A DNA stretch of 64,000 bases from Monodelphis domestica (GCF_027887165.1 NC_077227.1:84528930-84592929); one strand, 5' to 3'. Shown: positions 36,171 through 48,945, counted from the first letter of the stretch. The notes: generated from the letters alone by a model not told the origin. Program-made: numbers and translations.

Positions 36171-36590
36171 GATGTAGAGGAGAGAAGGGAAGAGGCCTTA
36201 GGACAGAACCTTGGGAAATGCTTACAATTAGGAAGCATGATATGGATGATTATCCAGCAAAGGAAATTGAGGAATTGGTCAAAGAAACTGTAGGAGAATC
36301 AGGAGCCAACCATGTCACAAAAAAGTCCAAAGAGGAGAAACTGTATCGTTTTCAGAGCCTGGGCTGGTCAGTTGTCCAATTCTGTAGAAATAAAGAAGTT
36401 GAGAAATGAGAAAAGACCAGCAAATTTGGAAATTAAGGGATCATTGGTAACTTTGGAGAGAGCCATTTCAGTTGGGCAATGAGATCAGATGCCAGAGAGT
36501 AAAGGACTGAGGACTAAATGAGAGGAAAGGAAGTTGAGGCAGTGAGTACAGAGAACATTTTCAAAGAGACATTTCAATGACATATCAAAA

Positions 36591-38164
36591 AAAATTTTAC
36601 TGATAAAAAAGAGAAGCTAGAAAGTGATCTTTAGTGCTCCTCACCTCTTTCCTTCCCCCAGGCTCCACAACACTACCACAAGGTAATCTGATGCAGATAT
36701 GAAGATTTGTGGCATTTTCCAGCATTCTTGAGGTTTTAGTTGTCTCCAAAGAATAATCTTCACAAGATTTCTTTTGGACACATACATTTTGTGTGTCAAA
36801 TTTCTTTTTACCTTTCTTACTTGCCAATCCTTCACTCCAAATCCCTGGTTTAGAGGAGTACCTGTTTCTAAATGTAGACATTAGTATGGAAAGTTAAAAT
36901 GGCTCACCACCTGCTTTCTAAATCCTCCCCCCCCCCCCCCAAGGATCTAAATAGCAATTCAGCACCTCAGATTTATTTCCAAAATGGAATTTCATGCTTC
37001 AGAACACTCTTCCTTTAAACTTCCCTATTTCTATTGAAGTTACAACTCTCCCCCATTACTTATCTTCACAACCTTGGAGTTGTGAACTCCATCCTTGATT
37101 CTTCTTTTTCCTTCAATACCTCCCCACCAACCCCAATGCTCATCTGTAAATTTCAGAGAGGACCTGGATAGGGTTCTGTATGGTGGAATAGGTGATGAAG
37201 AATGATTCTACAGAGTACTGGACCAGAAGTTAGAAATGTGGCACAGTGTCCTGTATTGGTAGACCCTTAAATGTTTGTTGAAATGAAATATTATTTGTGG
37301 CCAGGAGAAATCATAGCAGATTCAAGGATATTGCCTTTGAGCTAAGCCTTGAAGGATGAGTAGGATTCCAATTGGTGGATTTGGGTTTGAAGCATTCCAA
37401 ACATAGCCTTTGCTTCAGGGGTCCTCACTGTAATTGGAGGGCTTCTCCCAGAACCTCTATTCAAGGAGGGCTCCCAGGCCAATCATCTTCTCATTTCCCA
37501 TGAGGATGAACTTCTTGGAATTTTTTCCATCATGCCCTAATTCTGTGTACCTTCTTCCTTCCCTTTCAGCTTCCTTTTATGTGTTTTCTTCATTTCTTTA
37601 AGAGCAGGAACTTTCTTTTTGCTTCTATTTGTATTTCTGGAGTTCAGCACAATGCTTGGCACATAGTAAGCCATTTAATAAATTCTTTACTGACTGATTG
37701 ACTATAGATAAAGACACAGAAGGAGAAATGAAGGTAGGAAGGGGAAAAGCCTGCAACTGTTATCATTAAGTGATCAACTATGGTTCAAATTGAGAAAGAT
37801 CTGATTGATTCATTCAAGCCAAAGGGTTCCTGTTTCCATTTGTGAAGGGTACTTAAATGATGTGTCACTGTGATGAGAAGACTTTGTAAATTACAAAACA
37901 TTATCTAAATGAACTCATTCCTAACAGAAGGCAACTAGAAACCCAAAGCACCATCTTTGATAGAATTTTAGACATCAGTGATAGCCTGAAAGGAGAGATT
38001 TTCATGTGATGAGTCATATCCTACATCTCTTGAGTTGGAGAGGTCTTAGTGTTCAATGTTCTAATCTTATAGATTTCTGAAACATACAGCCATCAATTAA
38101 AAAACTGGGCCCTGGGAATATGGGTTTGGAATAATACTGGTGGAAAGCAATAGAGGAATGCACT
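36591..38164. other. Mixed unique sequence with an L2 tail
   Basis: No gene seen. 37370-37705 holds an L2-type tail on plus (agagcaggaactttcttttt, gcttggcacatagtaagcca, ending ctgactgattgac). A C-run lies at 36927-36941. The remainder is unassigned. Confidence 0.45.
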
Positions 38165-38405
38165 AAGGGCCTTCTTGGTGGTGCAGTGCATAGAATACTG
38201 GAAGACTCATCTTTTGGAGTTCAAATCTGGTTTCCAGACACTTTCTAGCTATGTGAACGTGGACAAGTCACTTAATCCTGTTTGCCTCAGCTTTCTCATC
38301 TGTTAAATAAGCTGGAGAAGGAAATGCCAAGTCATTCCACCACCTGTATTAAGAATATCCCCAAATGAGGTCACAAAGAGTTGGCTACAACTGAAACAAC
38401 CGAAG
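38165..38405 (+). mobile_element. Long-tailed marsupial SINE (Mar4/RTE-tailed type)
   Basis: tRNA-like head (ggtggtgcagtgcatagaat, ttcaaatctggtttcc) joined to a tail with gctggagaaggaaatgccaa, ccccaaatgaggtcacaaag and caactgaaacaacc. That tail type ends in actgaacaac and is shared with RTE LINEs in marsupials, from memory. Confidence 0.8.
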
Positions 38406-38524
38406 AACAACATAAAGAGATTCTGGCATTTTCCAAAATAGAGAAAAGGTCTCTTCTTTCTTACTCTAGGGTAAACGTATTTAGAATGGCAGTCTTAAAG
38501 AACACCTGGCTAGTGCTCAGCATA

Positions 38525-38940
38525 GGAGAGTAGGTGGAAGAACGATGTAGTGGACAATGTAGGTCCTGAAGTCAGGAAAACCTGGGTTCAAAGACTCAAC
38601 CACTTAATCGCTGCATGACTCTTGTTCAGTCAGTTGTGTGTGACTCTTTGGGACGCTGTGGACCATAGCTCGATGACACTTTTCCTGGGATTGTCTTAGC
38701 AAAGATACTAGAGTGTTCTGCCATTTCCTTCTCCCGTGGATTAAAGCGCAGGTTAAGTGACTTGCCCAGAATCACACAGCTACAAATGTCTGGGACTGGA
38801 TTTGAATTCAAATTTTCCAGGGCTCTATCCACTGAGCCACCTAGCAGCCTCGTGTGTGACCATTACCAAGTCACTCTGTTTTCTTACTTACAAAATGAGG
38901 GCTTTGGACATGAGAACTCCTAAGTCTATGATGTGACAAG
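38525..38940. mobile_element. SINE inserted into another SINE
   Basis: A plus-strand SINE (38525-38626, resuming 38853-38940: ccattaccaagtcactctgt, aaaatgagggctttggac) is interrupted by a minus-strand RTE-tailed SINE (38627-38852: gtcagttgtgtgtgactctt, catttccttctcccgtgg, ggctctatccactgagccac). The inner copy is therefore younger. Confidence 0.75.
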
Positions 38941-38984
38941 GTAATGGGCAATATTTCATTCTTGTGCTTTCCAGGGAGGAAGGC

Positions 38985-39480
38985 TTTTTAGTCAGTCAGT
39001 CAAGAAATATTTGCGAAGCAGTAACTATGGGTCAGGCACCATGCTCCGTTCTGGGATGCCAAGGAAGACCAAAAGCAGCCTCTATCCTTGAAGAGCTCCC
39101 AGTCAAAATGAGGAGACATTAGGCAAACAAACGGGTACAACGAGGATAAAAGACACTAATCAATAGAGGGAGGCACTAGGAGTAAGAGGAACGGGCAAGG
39201 GGTCCCTGTAGAAGGCAGGATTTTAGCTGGGACTCTGAAGGATGATGGCGTGGGAGCCAGGTGGTAGAACTGGAGAGAGATGGAATAGCTGGTTCAGGGA
39301 ACGTAACCGAAACAGAAAATACGGAGACGGGGAGTGAGGGATAAGAAGACTGGTAAGGTGGGGAGGGGAAGCGCGGGATGGAAGTCCGAAGGCCACAGAA
39401 GACATTTTTTCCTTTGATCCTGGAGGTGATCGGGAACCCTGAGGTTTATCGAACAGGAGGGCTGAAATGGGTTCTAACAG
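38985..39480 (+). mobile_element. Ancient dispersed repeat (caatcaat type)
   Basis: Third copy of the repeat at 10752-11280: tatgggtcaggcaccatgct, aagagctcccagtcaaaatg, aaggcaggattttagctggg, tttgatcctggaggtgatcg. Confidence 0.6.
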
Positions 39481-41030
39481 TCCATAAATGTGGGGCTGGA
39501 CTCGCTGATTTTTAAGGGCTGCGAGCCCGTGACCCGACGGCTTTGTTGAATCTAGAACGAGGCTCTGGTCGGCTCGGGGTTTCAGAGGTAAATGTCACTA
39601 ACGTGAGGGAATCTGAAAAATGTTCTTTCTGGCTAGAGGCCGAGTTGACGTACAGCTGCAGCGGATTGAGTTCAATGGAAACTTCTGAAGTATTACAGTT
39701 GTCAACATGGAAATCTAGAGATCCCCAGTTTATTTAGTTGGAGTGTGGAAACCCCAGGTTTTGACTTTCTCACGGGAGAGTTTCCCCCTGAGGGAAGGTC
39801 CCTCTTCACCAGACAGTGAATTTCCTGGTAGTTTGGGTGGGAACAGCAAATCCCATCCAATGTTAAACATCCCTTTTGTCCCAATGGTTTCTTCCCCCTA
39901 GGCTAAAGTCCATGACCAAGGTGACCCAGCCCTAGGCTGAGTCTTTCCCTTTTGTGTCCATTGTGGGGCCCCAGCCCCTCACTATTATTCCTGTCTGGAA
40001 CTCCTCATTTTCCTTTCTCACCATTGTGAGGTCAATCAACTGTCCCTCTAATCCTAAAGCCCCCAGGTCACCTAGAGTGGTACATAGGTTCCCCAAGTTC
40101 TTTTGTTCCTTGGAGTCCATCCTGAGTCGGTGGCACTCCCAGGGGCTGGTGACCAGAGCGTCTTGACTCCGGTGCAGTCTTGGAAATCAGCTCTGTTGTC
40201 GTAGTAGCAGCGCTAACCCCTTTTCCTTTGATTAAAGAGTGATTTTGACTATTTAATAGTTCTGTGTTTTTCCTAGTTGACACAGTGTTTTTAGGTAAAA
40301 ATCATGGAGGCTAAGTTGGGGGGGAGGGGAGGGAGTTTCCCGTCTGTTTACAGCAGTTTTGAAGCAACTGTATGCTGCGGTTGACCACTCTGTGTCTAAG
40401 TTAAATTAGAATATTGAAAAATGAATCACTCCGCCGTTTGAATGAAGGAAAACTTTTCTGGATGATGCGGCGGTGTTTTTGCTTCCTGGGTTATTTTGTG
40501 GGCTGCACGCTGGAATTTGTGTGTATTTATGACCTGCAGAAATAGAGCTAGGGAACGAGGGAGGCGGCTGGCCAGGAGGTGATTGTTTAATGAACACTGG
40601 ACTTCTATGGCAGGAAGAATTTTACAGAAGAAATGGTATCCGCTCTATATAAAGCATTCACTCAGGATCGGCTTCCCTGCCGGTAGTGATGGTTCTTCAG
40701 TAGCCTTCTGGGTCCCAGGCACCAGAATCTCGGGGCGGAAGTGATGGGAGACAGGAAGACGGTTCCCCCCTTTCACCACGGGTTTCTCGGTGGGCTTTTC
40801 TGAGTTATTTCCCCACCACAAGTGCGAGATAAAAGACCAGAGTAACGAGGCAGAGGAAAGCACGACCCAAGTACCAGTGAGTTCGCCTACGGGAGGTTCC
40901 TGCTTGCGCTCCGAGTGACTTCGTGAAATGGGATTCTAAGGTGTAATAAAGCAAAAATGCTATCTAATTGACTGATGTCGGGTCTCTGCCCCAACCAAAT
41001 TGTTCCCATTTCTTCTATGTAGTGTTACTA
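39481..41030. promoter_or_regulatory. CpG-bearing segment with a TATA-like box, function unknown
   Basis: CpG dinucleotides are much more frequent here than in the AT-rich sequence on either side. TATATAAAG lies at 40646-40654 (plus), with a degraded CCAAT region nowhere obvious, and an AATAAA at 40945-40950, about 300 bases on. Short frames on both strands have no recognisable domain. This could be a promoter-type element, an unmethylated island or a degraded LTR. It lies downstream of the host gene 3' end. Confidence 0.3.
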
Positions 41031-41039
41031 TGTAAATAG

Positions 41040-41210
41040 TGCTTTAAGGTTTGCAAAGCACTGTATTATTTCATTTGATGCTCACTCACATCAACCCTGT
41101 GAGAAGTTAAGTTACTTGTCCAGGGTCAATGAGCTAACAGTCGCTGAGGCAGTAATGGAACTCTGGTCTCTCTGGTCTACCAAGTCACTTAGCTGTCCAT
41201 AAACACTTTC
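41040..41210 (-). mobile_element. MIR/THER-like SINE
   Basis: Minus orientation: tttgcaaagcactgtatta, aggttaagttacttgtccag-like block, gtcaatgagctaacag and a degraded box-B region. Confidence 0.65.
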
Positions 41211-41654
41211 TCAGGTTGTCTCAGAGTAGCAGCCCAGACAGCCCGTCTACACTGTCGGTCCCCTAAACAACGTCAAGGGGTCTGGGAGGAAGAGGAGGAG
41301 GCCTCTGGCACATGGGGTGAAACTAGACGGGAACAGAAACAAGGGAAAAGGGCACCGCCACCGATGCAGTGACGAGTCCAGCAGAGGATCCGAGCTTCAT
41401 ATTCTCAGGAATGGCGGGATTTTGGTAAAATCTCAACACGCTCACGTGGTGACCTCTTGAAACAAAACAGCGTTTTCTTTCTTGAAGGAAATCTTTTTAA
41501 GGGGGAAAATCTACAATTTTTAAATGAACTTAACTATTATTTGGCATATGGGTAATAATTCCAAGTATATATGTGTATATGTGTGTATATATGTATATGA
41601 GAGAGAGAGAGAGAATTAGTCTACAGTCATGAGTATTAAAAAAGACAAACACAT

Positions 41655-44600
41655 GATCCTATTAGGCAATCAAAATTTTAATAACAAAGATACTATTTGT
41701 GACATGGTCAAACATACTTGGCTAAATTCCGATAAAAAATGCTTTTAGCCCCAACTGTAACAACTATACACAGCTTTATACAGAACATTCCATAAATCAA
41801 CAGAAAATACATTTGAGCACAAAAAATAAAAAATATTTAAGGAACTCTATTCTCTAAGCAGCATTTTATTTTTGCAAAACAAAGATATTTCTTGGACTGA
41901 TTAAATATCTACAAGTACTTTTTCTTTACAAAAATACATATATTCTTAATAGACTAAGTCATTAACAATGACCTGGTATTTCTTTCACTTCAATTTGAAT
42001 GATTTATAAGCTAAATTTTACAACCACAAAAAGGTTTATTTGTATTAAGATGTTACCACTTTTGACAAAAAGCTTAAAATATTTTATATTTTAAAAGAAA
42101 ATTAGCAACATAACTTTACAATATCACCTATGATCTTTTCAGTTTTGTGAGGGCTATTGTATTAAAAACTGATAATCACTCTGGTGGCTGACCAGATGCA
42201 AGGAAACATTAGAACATTGGTACACCCTAGGTCCTTTCTTCTCCTTTCTTGGATCACAGCTTTGCTTAAGGTCACTTAGGCCCACCCCCCTCCCATCCCC
42301 ATCCTAAAAAGGAAACAAAAAATCCCAAGTAACAAAAGAAAACTATTTGGGGCTGATCCCAGTATAGATTTTAACAAGTAGAACTCCCACTTCAGTGAAT
42401 TAAAGTACAGAATATGAATAGACTTAAGGGATAAAACTGTTTTAAGTGTTTTTCCAAACACTACCTAGAAACCTATACTAGTCAGCATCTGTACTTGATT
42501 AGATCTAAATTCCATAGAGATCTATAGAAGGAAGAAAATTAGACCTAATGAGATATATGTGCATGTGTGTATGTATAAACATATGTAAATGCTTTTATAT
42601 ATTATAGATACCCAGACATAGGCTTTTACTTGAGTAGCTGATATTTTTGATGACAATTGAGGCAGGGAAGAAATCATAGCTTAAAAGTCAGGTTTCAATG
42701 TGAGAAAAAATGCATAAACATATAATTAAATGGTCATTAAAATTACTTTTTTCCTTTTATTTTTTTAAATTTTCCTAAGATGTACTCAATTTCTTATAGT
42801 ACTTTATTTTTAAAATATAAGGAAGCAAAAAGTATTTGTAAAAACTTTTTCTCCATATTAAAAAAGTCATCTTTTTTCATCGTTACTATCAACAATCTAA
42901 AATTAGTTATGACATTGTTTTAAGGGGGAAAAAGCCACCAAACCCTGTATGATACATTTCAATACATTTTTATGAGCCTTCAAATTGGCCCTTCCCCAAC
43001 AAAATATTACTAAGATAAATCAAGTAAATCCAGAAGGAGCTGGGTATTTTGTGCTTTGGAAGGGTTGCGAGTTTGACGGCACACTTTAAAATGTTTCTTT
43101 GTTCAAAAGCCAGTGATGGCAAACACCCCGCTCCTTTTTCTTGGCTTGGTGACCTCAGTCTTGAATCACAGGGCTTAATGATTTGGAATTATGATCATGG
43201 CACTTCCAAGCTTATCTGATTTCCAATCAAAAGAATGACATTTACTTTCTAAATTCATATAATCAAACAACATTTGATCAACATGCAATTTCCTTTAAAT
43301 GAATTATCATTGACACTCAAATGATGGTCTTTTTGCTTAGATATCAAAAGGTCTGCAAAAGACGATAACTTCTCCTAGAAGTTGGTCAAAAAACATAGAT
43401 CCTGAGGACAATAATGTAGTTTGGAAAATGGAAACGCCCTTATTTGGATCCTTTGTTGGATAATAACAATGAAAGCAAATCTCTATAAAGTTGGGGCTTA
43501 TGATTTTGTTTTTTATTTTTAAGAATAAAATATAGGCCCTCTTATGAAAAGATATGATTTTTTTTGGTGGCAAAAATAAATGTAAGCTTTTCTGAACATC
43601 AATCTTGCCTAAAGGTTAAGCATGCCAAGTACTTCTACAGAGCTTGTGCTCAAAATATTTTCTATATCACCTGACCAGGTATGAAATAAACATAAATACA
43701 GAAAAGGCTGCCACCACAGAAAAAATGCTTTTCATTTCAAAATGGAAAAATTTGACCTGAACTTCATTGTTAAAGAATTAGATTGTGTAGAGAAGGCCAG
43801 ACTTCAATGCCTTTATTTTTATTCTAATCCAGTCTACCAGAAATAAAAATTGTGCTCATCTCATTCCCATCTTTGGGGATTTAGTTTAATCTGTAAGGTA
43901 GTGTAGGTTGTTAAAAAGAAAACCTACATATGACTTATCTCACCAGGCATGTTCAGTCTGATGCCTTTCTTTGGTGAATTTTATCGCAACCAATCAAGGT
44001 TATTGCCTAAAAGAATAGAAAATTAATTCAATTCCAAACTTAATGCTTCCAATCTTTAAAGTATTAAAATTGCTTTTCTCCCAACATCATTACCTAACAG
44101 TAAATGTGTCTTTGGTGATGCCTATTTGTTTAACAAAAAAATCTTTCAAAAAGAAAATTTTCTAAACGTTTCATTTTAAAAAATCACTATTTAAATAATG
44201 AAACAATTCCTAAGAAAAACAAACCAAAACATTCTCTTACTCAAAATTTATGCAGTAAATGTAAGACAGAAATGTAGTTTTAGCAATGAGGCACTTTCTC
44301 TTAAATAACATTGTCAATAAAGCTAATGAGTCAGTCACAACATCACATAAGATAAACATCTATGTTTCCCCCCTCAAGAATCCATTGCAATTTATTTAGG
44401 ATGCATGCGAATGCCATGTTTAGGCCTACTCATTTACAAATATAAAATGTGGCATATTAGGAAGGAAGAGATTTTTCAATATCAACAAAGGAGATAATAC
44501 ATTTTCTTTGAGAGTTATAAAGACACTATTCAAATTTTCCCAGGCTCCACAAAAATACCTCACCAACATGCTTTACATTTTACTCCTTATGTTTCCTAAT

Positions 44601-47600
44601 AACCTCTGGTTAATCTAACGAAGGTCCAATCTGACAATGATCCCTATATGCTTCAATTAATGAGATGTCTGTGCTTAGCAAACACCCTTCTTTTCTCCAA
44701 GCTTCCTGGACTTGCCCATATACACTTAAGAGTTTTCCCCCTAAGGCAACTAACAACAGGTTAAAAAAAAATACTTTCTGGCAGTCAAGTCCCTTTAGTT
44801 TATTGCTTAATTAATTGAATAACTTTTAAGGAATTAGTTATGTTTCAATTTGTTCTCTGATTCCATTAGCTGCTGACTGATTTTTCCAAAGAGTTTAAAT
44901 GTGAGAGTTCTTATTTTATGTGTATACCTTAAATTTATATAATAAATCTTAAAAATCATATTCTAATTTTCTATGTATAACTTCTTAGAAGTACAAAAAC
45001 CTGATTTATGGGAGTAAGCATCTGGGGATTTATAATCTTATTAGATGTGCAAATAGTTTTAACCTACAGTCATTTAAAAAAATATATATATATCAGAACA
45101 GGTGGAGATTACATCATGTGTCTATTTTAGAGGCTGACAAAGCTGTGAAGTACAAGTCAATCATTTGATATTTTTGCATTACTTATGTCCTTCTTAAAAT
45201 ATGTAACTAATCCATATTATGTTTGTCTTTATATAATTTTCATCTTTCCCCCACTTTTTTTTGCACACTGACATATTACAATTACACTTAAAAACATGCA
45301 TTACACACTGATATGAAACAAAAGAATTTTAGAATAAGACTCCCTAAAATTGTGTAATTATTTGGTAGAAAAATAGCCAACTAAATATGATTAAGTAATG
45401 TTTAGAACAGCATAAATTTAAATAGCTAAGAAATCAGGTACGTATAAAAATGTATTTAAGGCTATGCTTCTTGGCAGAAAACACAGAAATAACTAAGTTT
45501 TCTATCTGTGGTTTAAAAAAAAGTTCCCTAATGGTTGAATTAATAAAAAAAAAATTATTTTCAACTCTGAAATGCTATTTTAATTACTGGCCAGGTTAAG
45601 ACAAATTTATACTGAATTTTCTAATACAAGAGGGGAGTCGCTCAATTGAACTCAGCAGCAAAGCAAAAATAATTTCTTTAGTCATTTACTCAATTCAAGA
45701 GGGCTTTGTTGGGCAAGGGTAAAAATCTATTTCCAAGTATTCAAAGTCAAACAAATTCCCCTTTTCCCAGTCTGCTTTTTAAAATTTGCTTGCAAACCCT
45801 CCCAAAGAACCACTGGGACAAATGAAAACCTAAAAATATTGCTATTAATTTTCTAACAAAGTCAGAATGAACAATTTCTTAAATCAAAAAGTTTTATCAA
45901 AGATATGTTAAAAAGGACTTAGCCTTTTATATACTGTAAAATATATTAGGATTTTAGCTATGTTATTACTAATACTAAGGAGTTGATTCAGAAAATTTAC
46001 AAGCTACATTTTACTGGAAATTTTAGTATTACATACAGTGCATTAGACTGTGTTTAACACGCAAACTGCTTAGGTCAAATTTCTAAAGCAGATAGTTTAT
46101 TCTTAATCTTGAAGTTTCTTCCCCACTTAACTTATTAAAAAACAAGTCAACTTGTTTTCTAATTTATTGATATAACTTTGCTTAAGTAATTTTCCTCTTT
46201 TTTGAGCATCAATGTAATTTTTTAACTTACTCAAATGGTGGCTGTATATGAAATGATACAAGAATTACAATAAGATAGAACTCTTGACTTGCAAATTGAT
46301 CTGAAATGAATGGAAGATAACAAAGGACATGTATCTACAAAAGCTATAAAATCAAGTATGCTATTTTAGCTCTAATCACAATAAAACTTAATTTTTCCTA
46401 AGTGTTTTTTTTTCCTATATAAGGCAAAAGTCCTATTTTCTTTGATTATTAAAGGATCTAAAATGAAATCCCCTTAACCATTGATTTTGGTTAGTCTGCT
46501 CATCTGCCATACTGCATTACCTTTGTTTTTAAAAATACTGTTCGGAAACGTGACAGCTGACAAAAATCTTAATATACAATTTCCTCTGAGACTCTTGAAA
46601 GCCACAAAATGTCTAATGTCATAACGACTACAAATTCTAACATTTAATGTTAAAGTCATCGTAACTCTTTGCATGCCACAACGACACATACCTAAGGCCA
46701 ACTTTTTTCAAAGTGTACTCTAACTTGAATAAAATCAAACAGGGAGACATATACAAAATGGGTAACACAATGTCGCTTCACTTCACAGCTCCTGCTTATC
46801 CATAAGGCATTATGGAGGGAGTAATAACTTCACGTACACACTGACTTTGTAAATGTGATCAGCTGCCAATGTCCTGATATTTATGAATCTCACTTCAGTT
46901 TTCATATGTTACATAAAATTGCACCCAGGAGGCCACAAAGGCCTTCCAGAGCTACTGGTAGATTCTATTTAGACAACTAAAAATGACTATAATTATTCTG
47001 TATTTTAATGTTATCTGAAGAATAATTAACATTCACTGAAAAAAAGGACTCTTACACAATATTGTGAGGAAACTCTACTTGTACACATGGGAAATTTTGA
47101 ACAAGAACAAGACAGTGGCATGGTAACCACTTTTCTAAGTATATTTTTAATACAAAATAATTCCAAGATATAATCATTAAGTTCTTGTACAGTACTATTA
47201 TTTTAAACAATAATCAATAAAATAGTAAATATGTGAAAACTGTAACACCACAAAGACTGAGCACTGCCATTTCCTAGTGTAATCAACATTGGTATTAGTA
47301 TAGTCTTGGAATAGGCGAGCAAAAAAGTCAGCAGATTGAATCTTGGTGATACACTGGACTGGATTCAGCTATGACTTGCAAATGCAATGGTTGGACAGTA
47401 CAGGTATCTTATGCAGAGATTTCAGTAGCAGAATGGCACTTGGTTTGTTCTTAATAGAAATGACAAAGATGCAGTTGACAATTTAAAGAAAGACAATGTT
47501 CTTATTTGCATGCTGAAATTCTAGTTGTGTCTCCCTAGTCCAGCACATCCATTCATTGTGCAATCTGTCGATGGGTAAACAAATAGTGCAGGATTCCTCT

Positions 47601-47623
47601 TGGTGGGATCTATGCCCTTTGGT
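41655..47623 (-). other. Probable long 3'UTR of the host gene
   Basis: Almost 6 kb of AT-rich sequence in which I recognise no transposon, in sharp contrast to the rest of the window. It follows the stop codon of the terminal exon on the minus strand. An ATTAAA poly(A) signal (minus strand) lies at 41677-41682, which would put cleavage near 41650-41660; internal AATAAA-type signals may give shorter forms. Many minus-strand ATTTA pentamers are present, as in AU-rich 3'UTRs. Exclusion of repeats over such a length is typical of conserved regulatory 3'UTRs. The strand and the role are inferred; no transcript data are available. Confidence 0.6.
41677..41682 (-). terminator. Candidate poly(A) signal ATTAAA
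   Basis: Minus-strand ATTAAA at the far end of the repeat-free stretch, the most distal reasonable signal before the sequence changes character at the GA-repeat near 41600. Confidence 0.4.
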
Positions 47624-47671
47624 TTAACCAAAATCAATTCTTGGTCGATACTGCAATACCATGGGGTAAGA
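47624..47671 (-). CDS. Terminal coding exon of an unidentified host gene
   Basis: On the minus strand the sequence tttttattttgtag forms a good splice acceptor (AG at 47673-47672). The exon reads in phase 0 SYPMVLQYRPRIDFG and then stops (TAA, 47626-47624). It continues the frame of the exon at 56438-56497 without a break. A second frame (entered in phase 2) stays open for 49 codons to a TAG at 47523-47521, so an alternative C-terminus is possible. No domain is recognisable in 15 residues and I cannot name the gene. The short exon followed by a huge 3'UTR is common in vertebrate genes. Confidence 0.5.
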   Translation of the reverse strand, partial: SYPMVLQYRPRIDFG

Positions 47672-48269
47672 CTACAAAATAAAAATCAGATGAGAAATTT
47701 ATAGTTTAGATTTACATAAAGCACAAATTAATAGCTTAATAAAGACATCTATTTAAAGAGCTTGAGAATTTTAAATTATAGATTATAATTTACTTACTAG
47801 ATATCTCCTAGTATTAGTAATTATGAGTTAAAATCAGGAATATTTTTACTAATTTTTTTTACTTCATTAGTTTCAATTTTCAGATGTATAACTACTATTC
47901 ATTAATCACTTTTAAAAAATGGCAGGGGTTTAGGAGTTTTCAATAATTGCTTTAATTTAGGCAAGCTTGGATACCCTCTATGAAATACCTTTTTTTTTTT
48001 TTTAAAGATTGAAAACAGTAGTAGGCAAAAGTCTACTTAGGATAATTCAGGTGTAAGACAAGTTTCAGTTAACCACTTTTCCCCTTCCTCTATGATTAGG
48101 AATAAGAGCAGGGTTTCCACAATCAAAAACTTTTGGTTAAAATTCTGATTTTTAATTTTGAAGTTTCCTCTGTAGGCTATTTGCTTTCTTTCTCTTTCCA
48201 CCCCCAGCACTTAGGAAGCACTATAATAACTACTCATGGTCTAATATCGTACCTTCTTAGGTATTTTTT

Positions 48270-48464
48270 AAAAACCCTTACCTTCTGTCTTGGAATCAAT
48301 ACTGTGCATTGGTTCCAAGGCAGAAGAGTGGTAAGGGCTAAGTAACGGGGGTTAAGTGACTTGCCCAGGGTCACACAGCTGGGAAGTGACTGAGGCCAGA
48401 TTTGAACCTAGGACTTCCCATTTCTAGGCCTGGCTCTCAATCTACTGAGCTACCCAGCTGCCCC
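48270..48464 (-). mobile_element. Young marsupial SINE with 14-bp target duplication
   Basis: Complete minus-strand SINE with gagctacccagctgccccc head, gatttgaacctaggacttcc and gtgacttgcccagggtcaca. It is flanked by perfect 14-bp direct repeats cttaggtatttttt at 48256-48269 and 48465-48478. It lies in the intron of the candidate host gene. Confidence 0.95.
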
Positions 48465-48797
48465 CTTAGGTATTTTTTTTTAAACAGTAAAGTAGTATCT
48501 AGTTTCAAAATATTAAAAAAAAAGATGATGTCTGATTATAAAAATTAGACAGATAAAAGTATACAATAAAGAAAAATGTCAGGTAATCTAAAGGAGGCCA
48601 GGTAAGTCATTTACAAATATAGTGTATATTTACTCTATCCCAGACCACCTTTGGATTCTGCCCAATATAGGCAAATTAGATAAAGGACTAAAAAATTGTC
48701 TGTTTTGTGCCCCAAATGGAGTCTATTACCTATAGTATTATAGGCCTCCCTTTTGCCCTAACCACCTTATAGATTTCTTTTTCAATTTAGGTTGCTC

Positions 48798-48945
48798 TTC
48801 AAAATGATCATTTCTAGATCTGCTTTCTTCCTGCCTCTGGAAAATCAGGGCAATTTAAGCAAATAAAAAGGTTCAAAATGATCATTTCTAGATCTGCTTT
48901 CTTCCTGCCTCTGGAAAATCAGGGCAGTTTAAGCAAATAAAAAGG
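48798..48945. repeat. 74-bp tandem duplication
   Basis: Two head-to-tail units, 48798-48871 and 48872-48945, that differ at a single position (cagggcaattt vs cagggcagttt). The junction is ...aaaaaggttcaaaatg. Confidence 0.97.

Larger units (their letters stand above)
34601..36590. mobile_element. Cluster of L2-type relics, both orientations
   Basis: 34601-35060 is a second copy of the caatcaat-type repeat (tatgtgctaggcactgtgat, gcttacattctaaaacagg). 35068-35522 is a plus-strand L2 tail (aaggacagggactgatcttt, ggtacatagtaggtgctta). 35523-36590 resembles L2 ORF read in reverse (tggatacatcaaatttaag, gggatcattggtaactttgg), cut by an AG repeat and a DNA-transposon-like piece. Confidence 0.5.

Noticed and set aside
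43337-46701. Short minus-strand frames in the repeat-free block (43337-43573, 46474-46701)
   Set aside because: Isolated, short, AT-rich and without splice context or domains; more likely chance frames in a 3'UTR.
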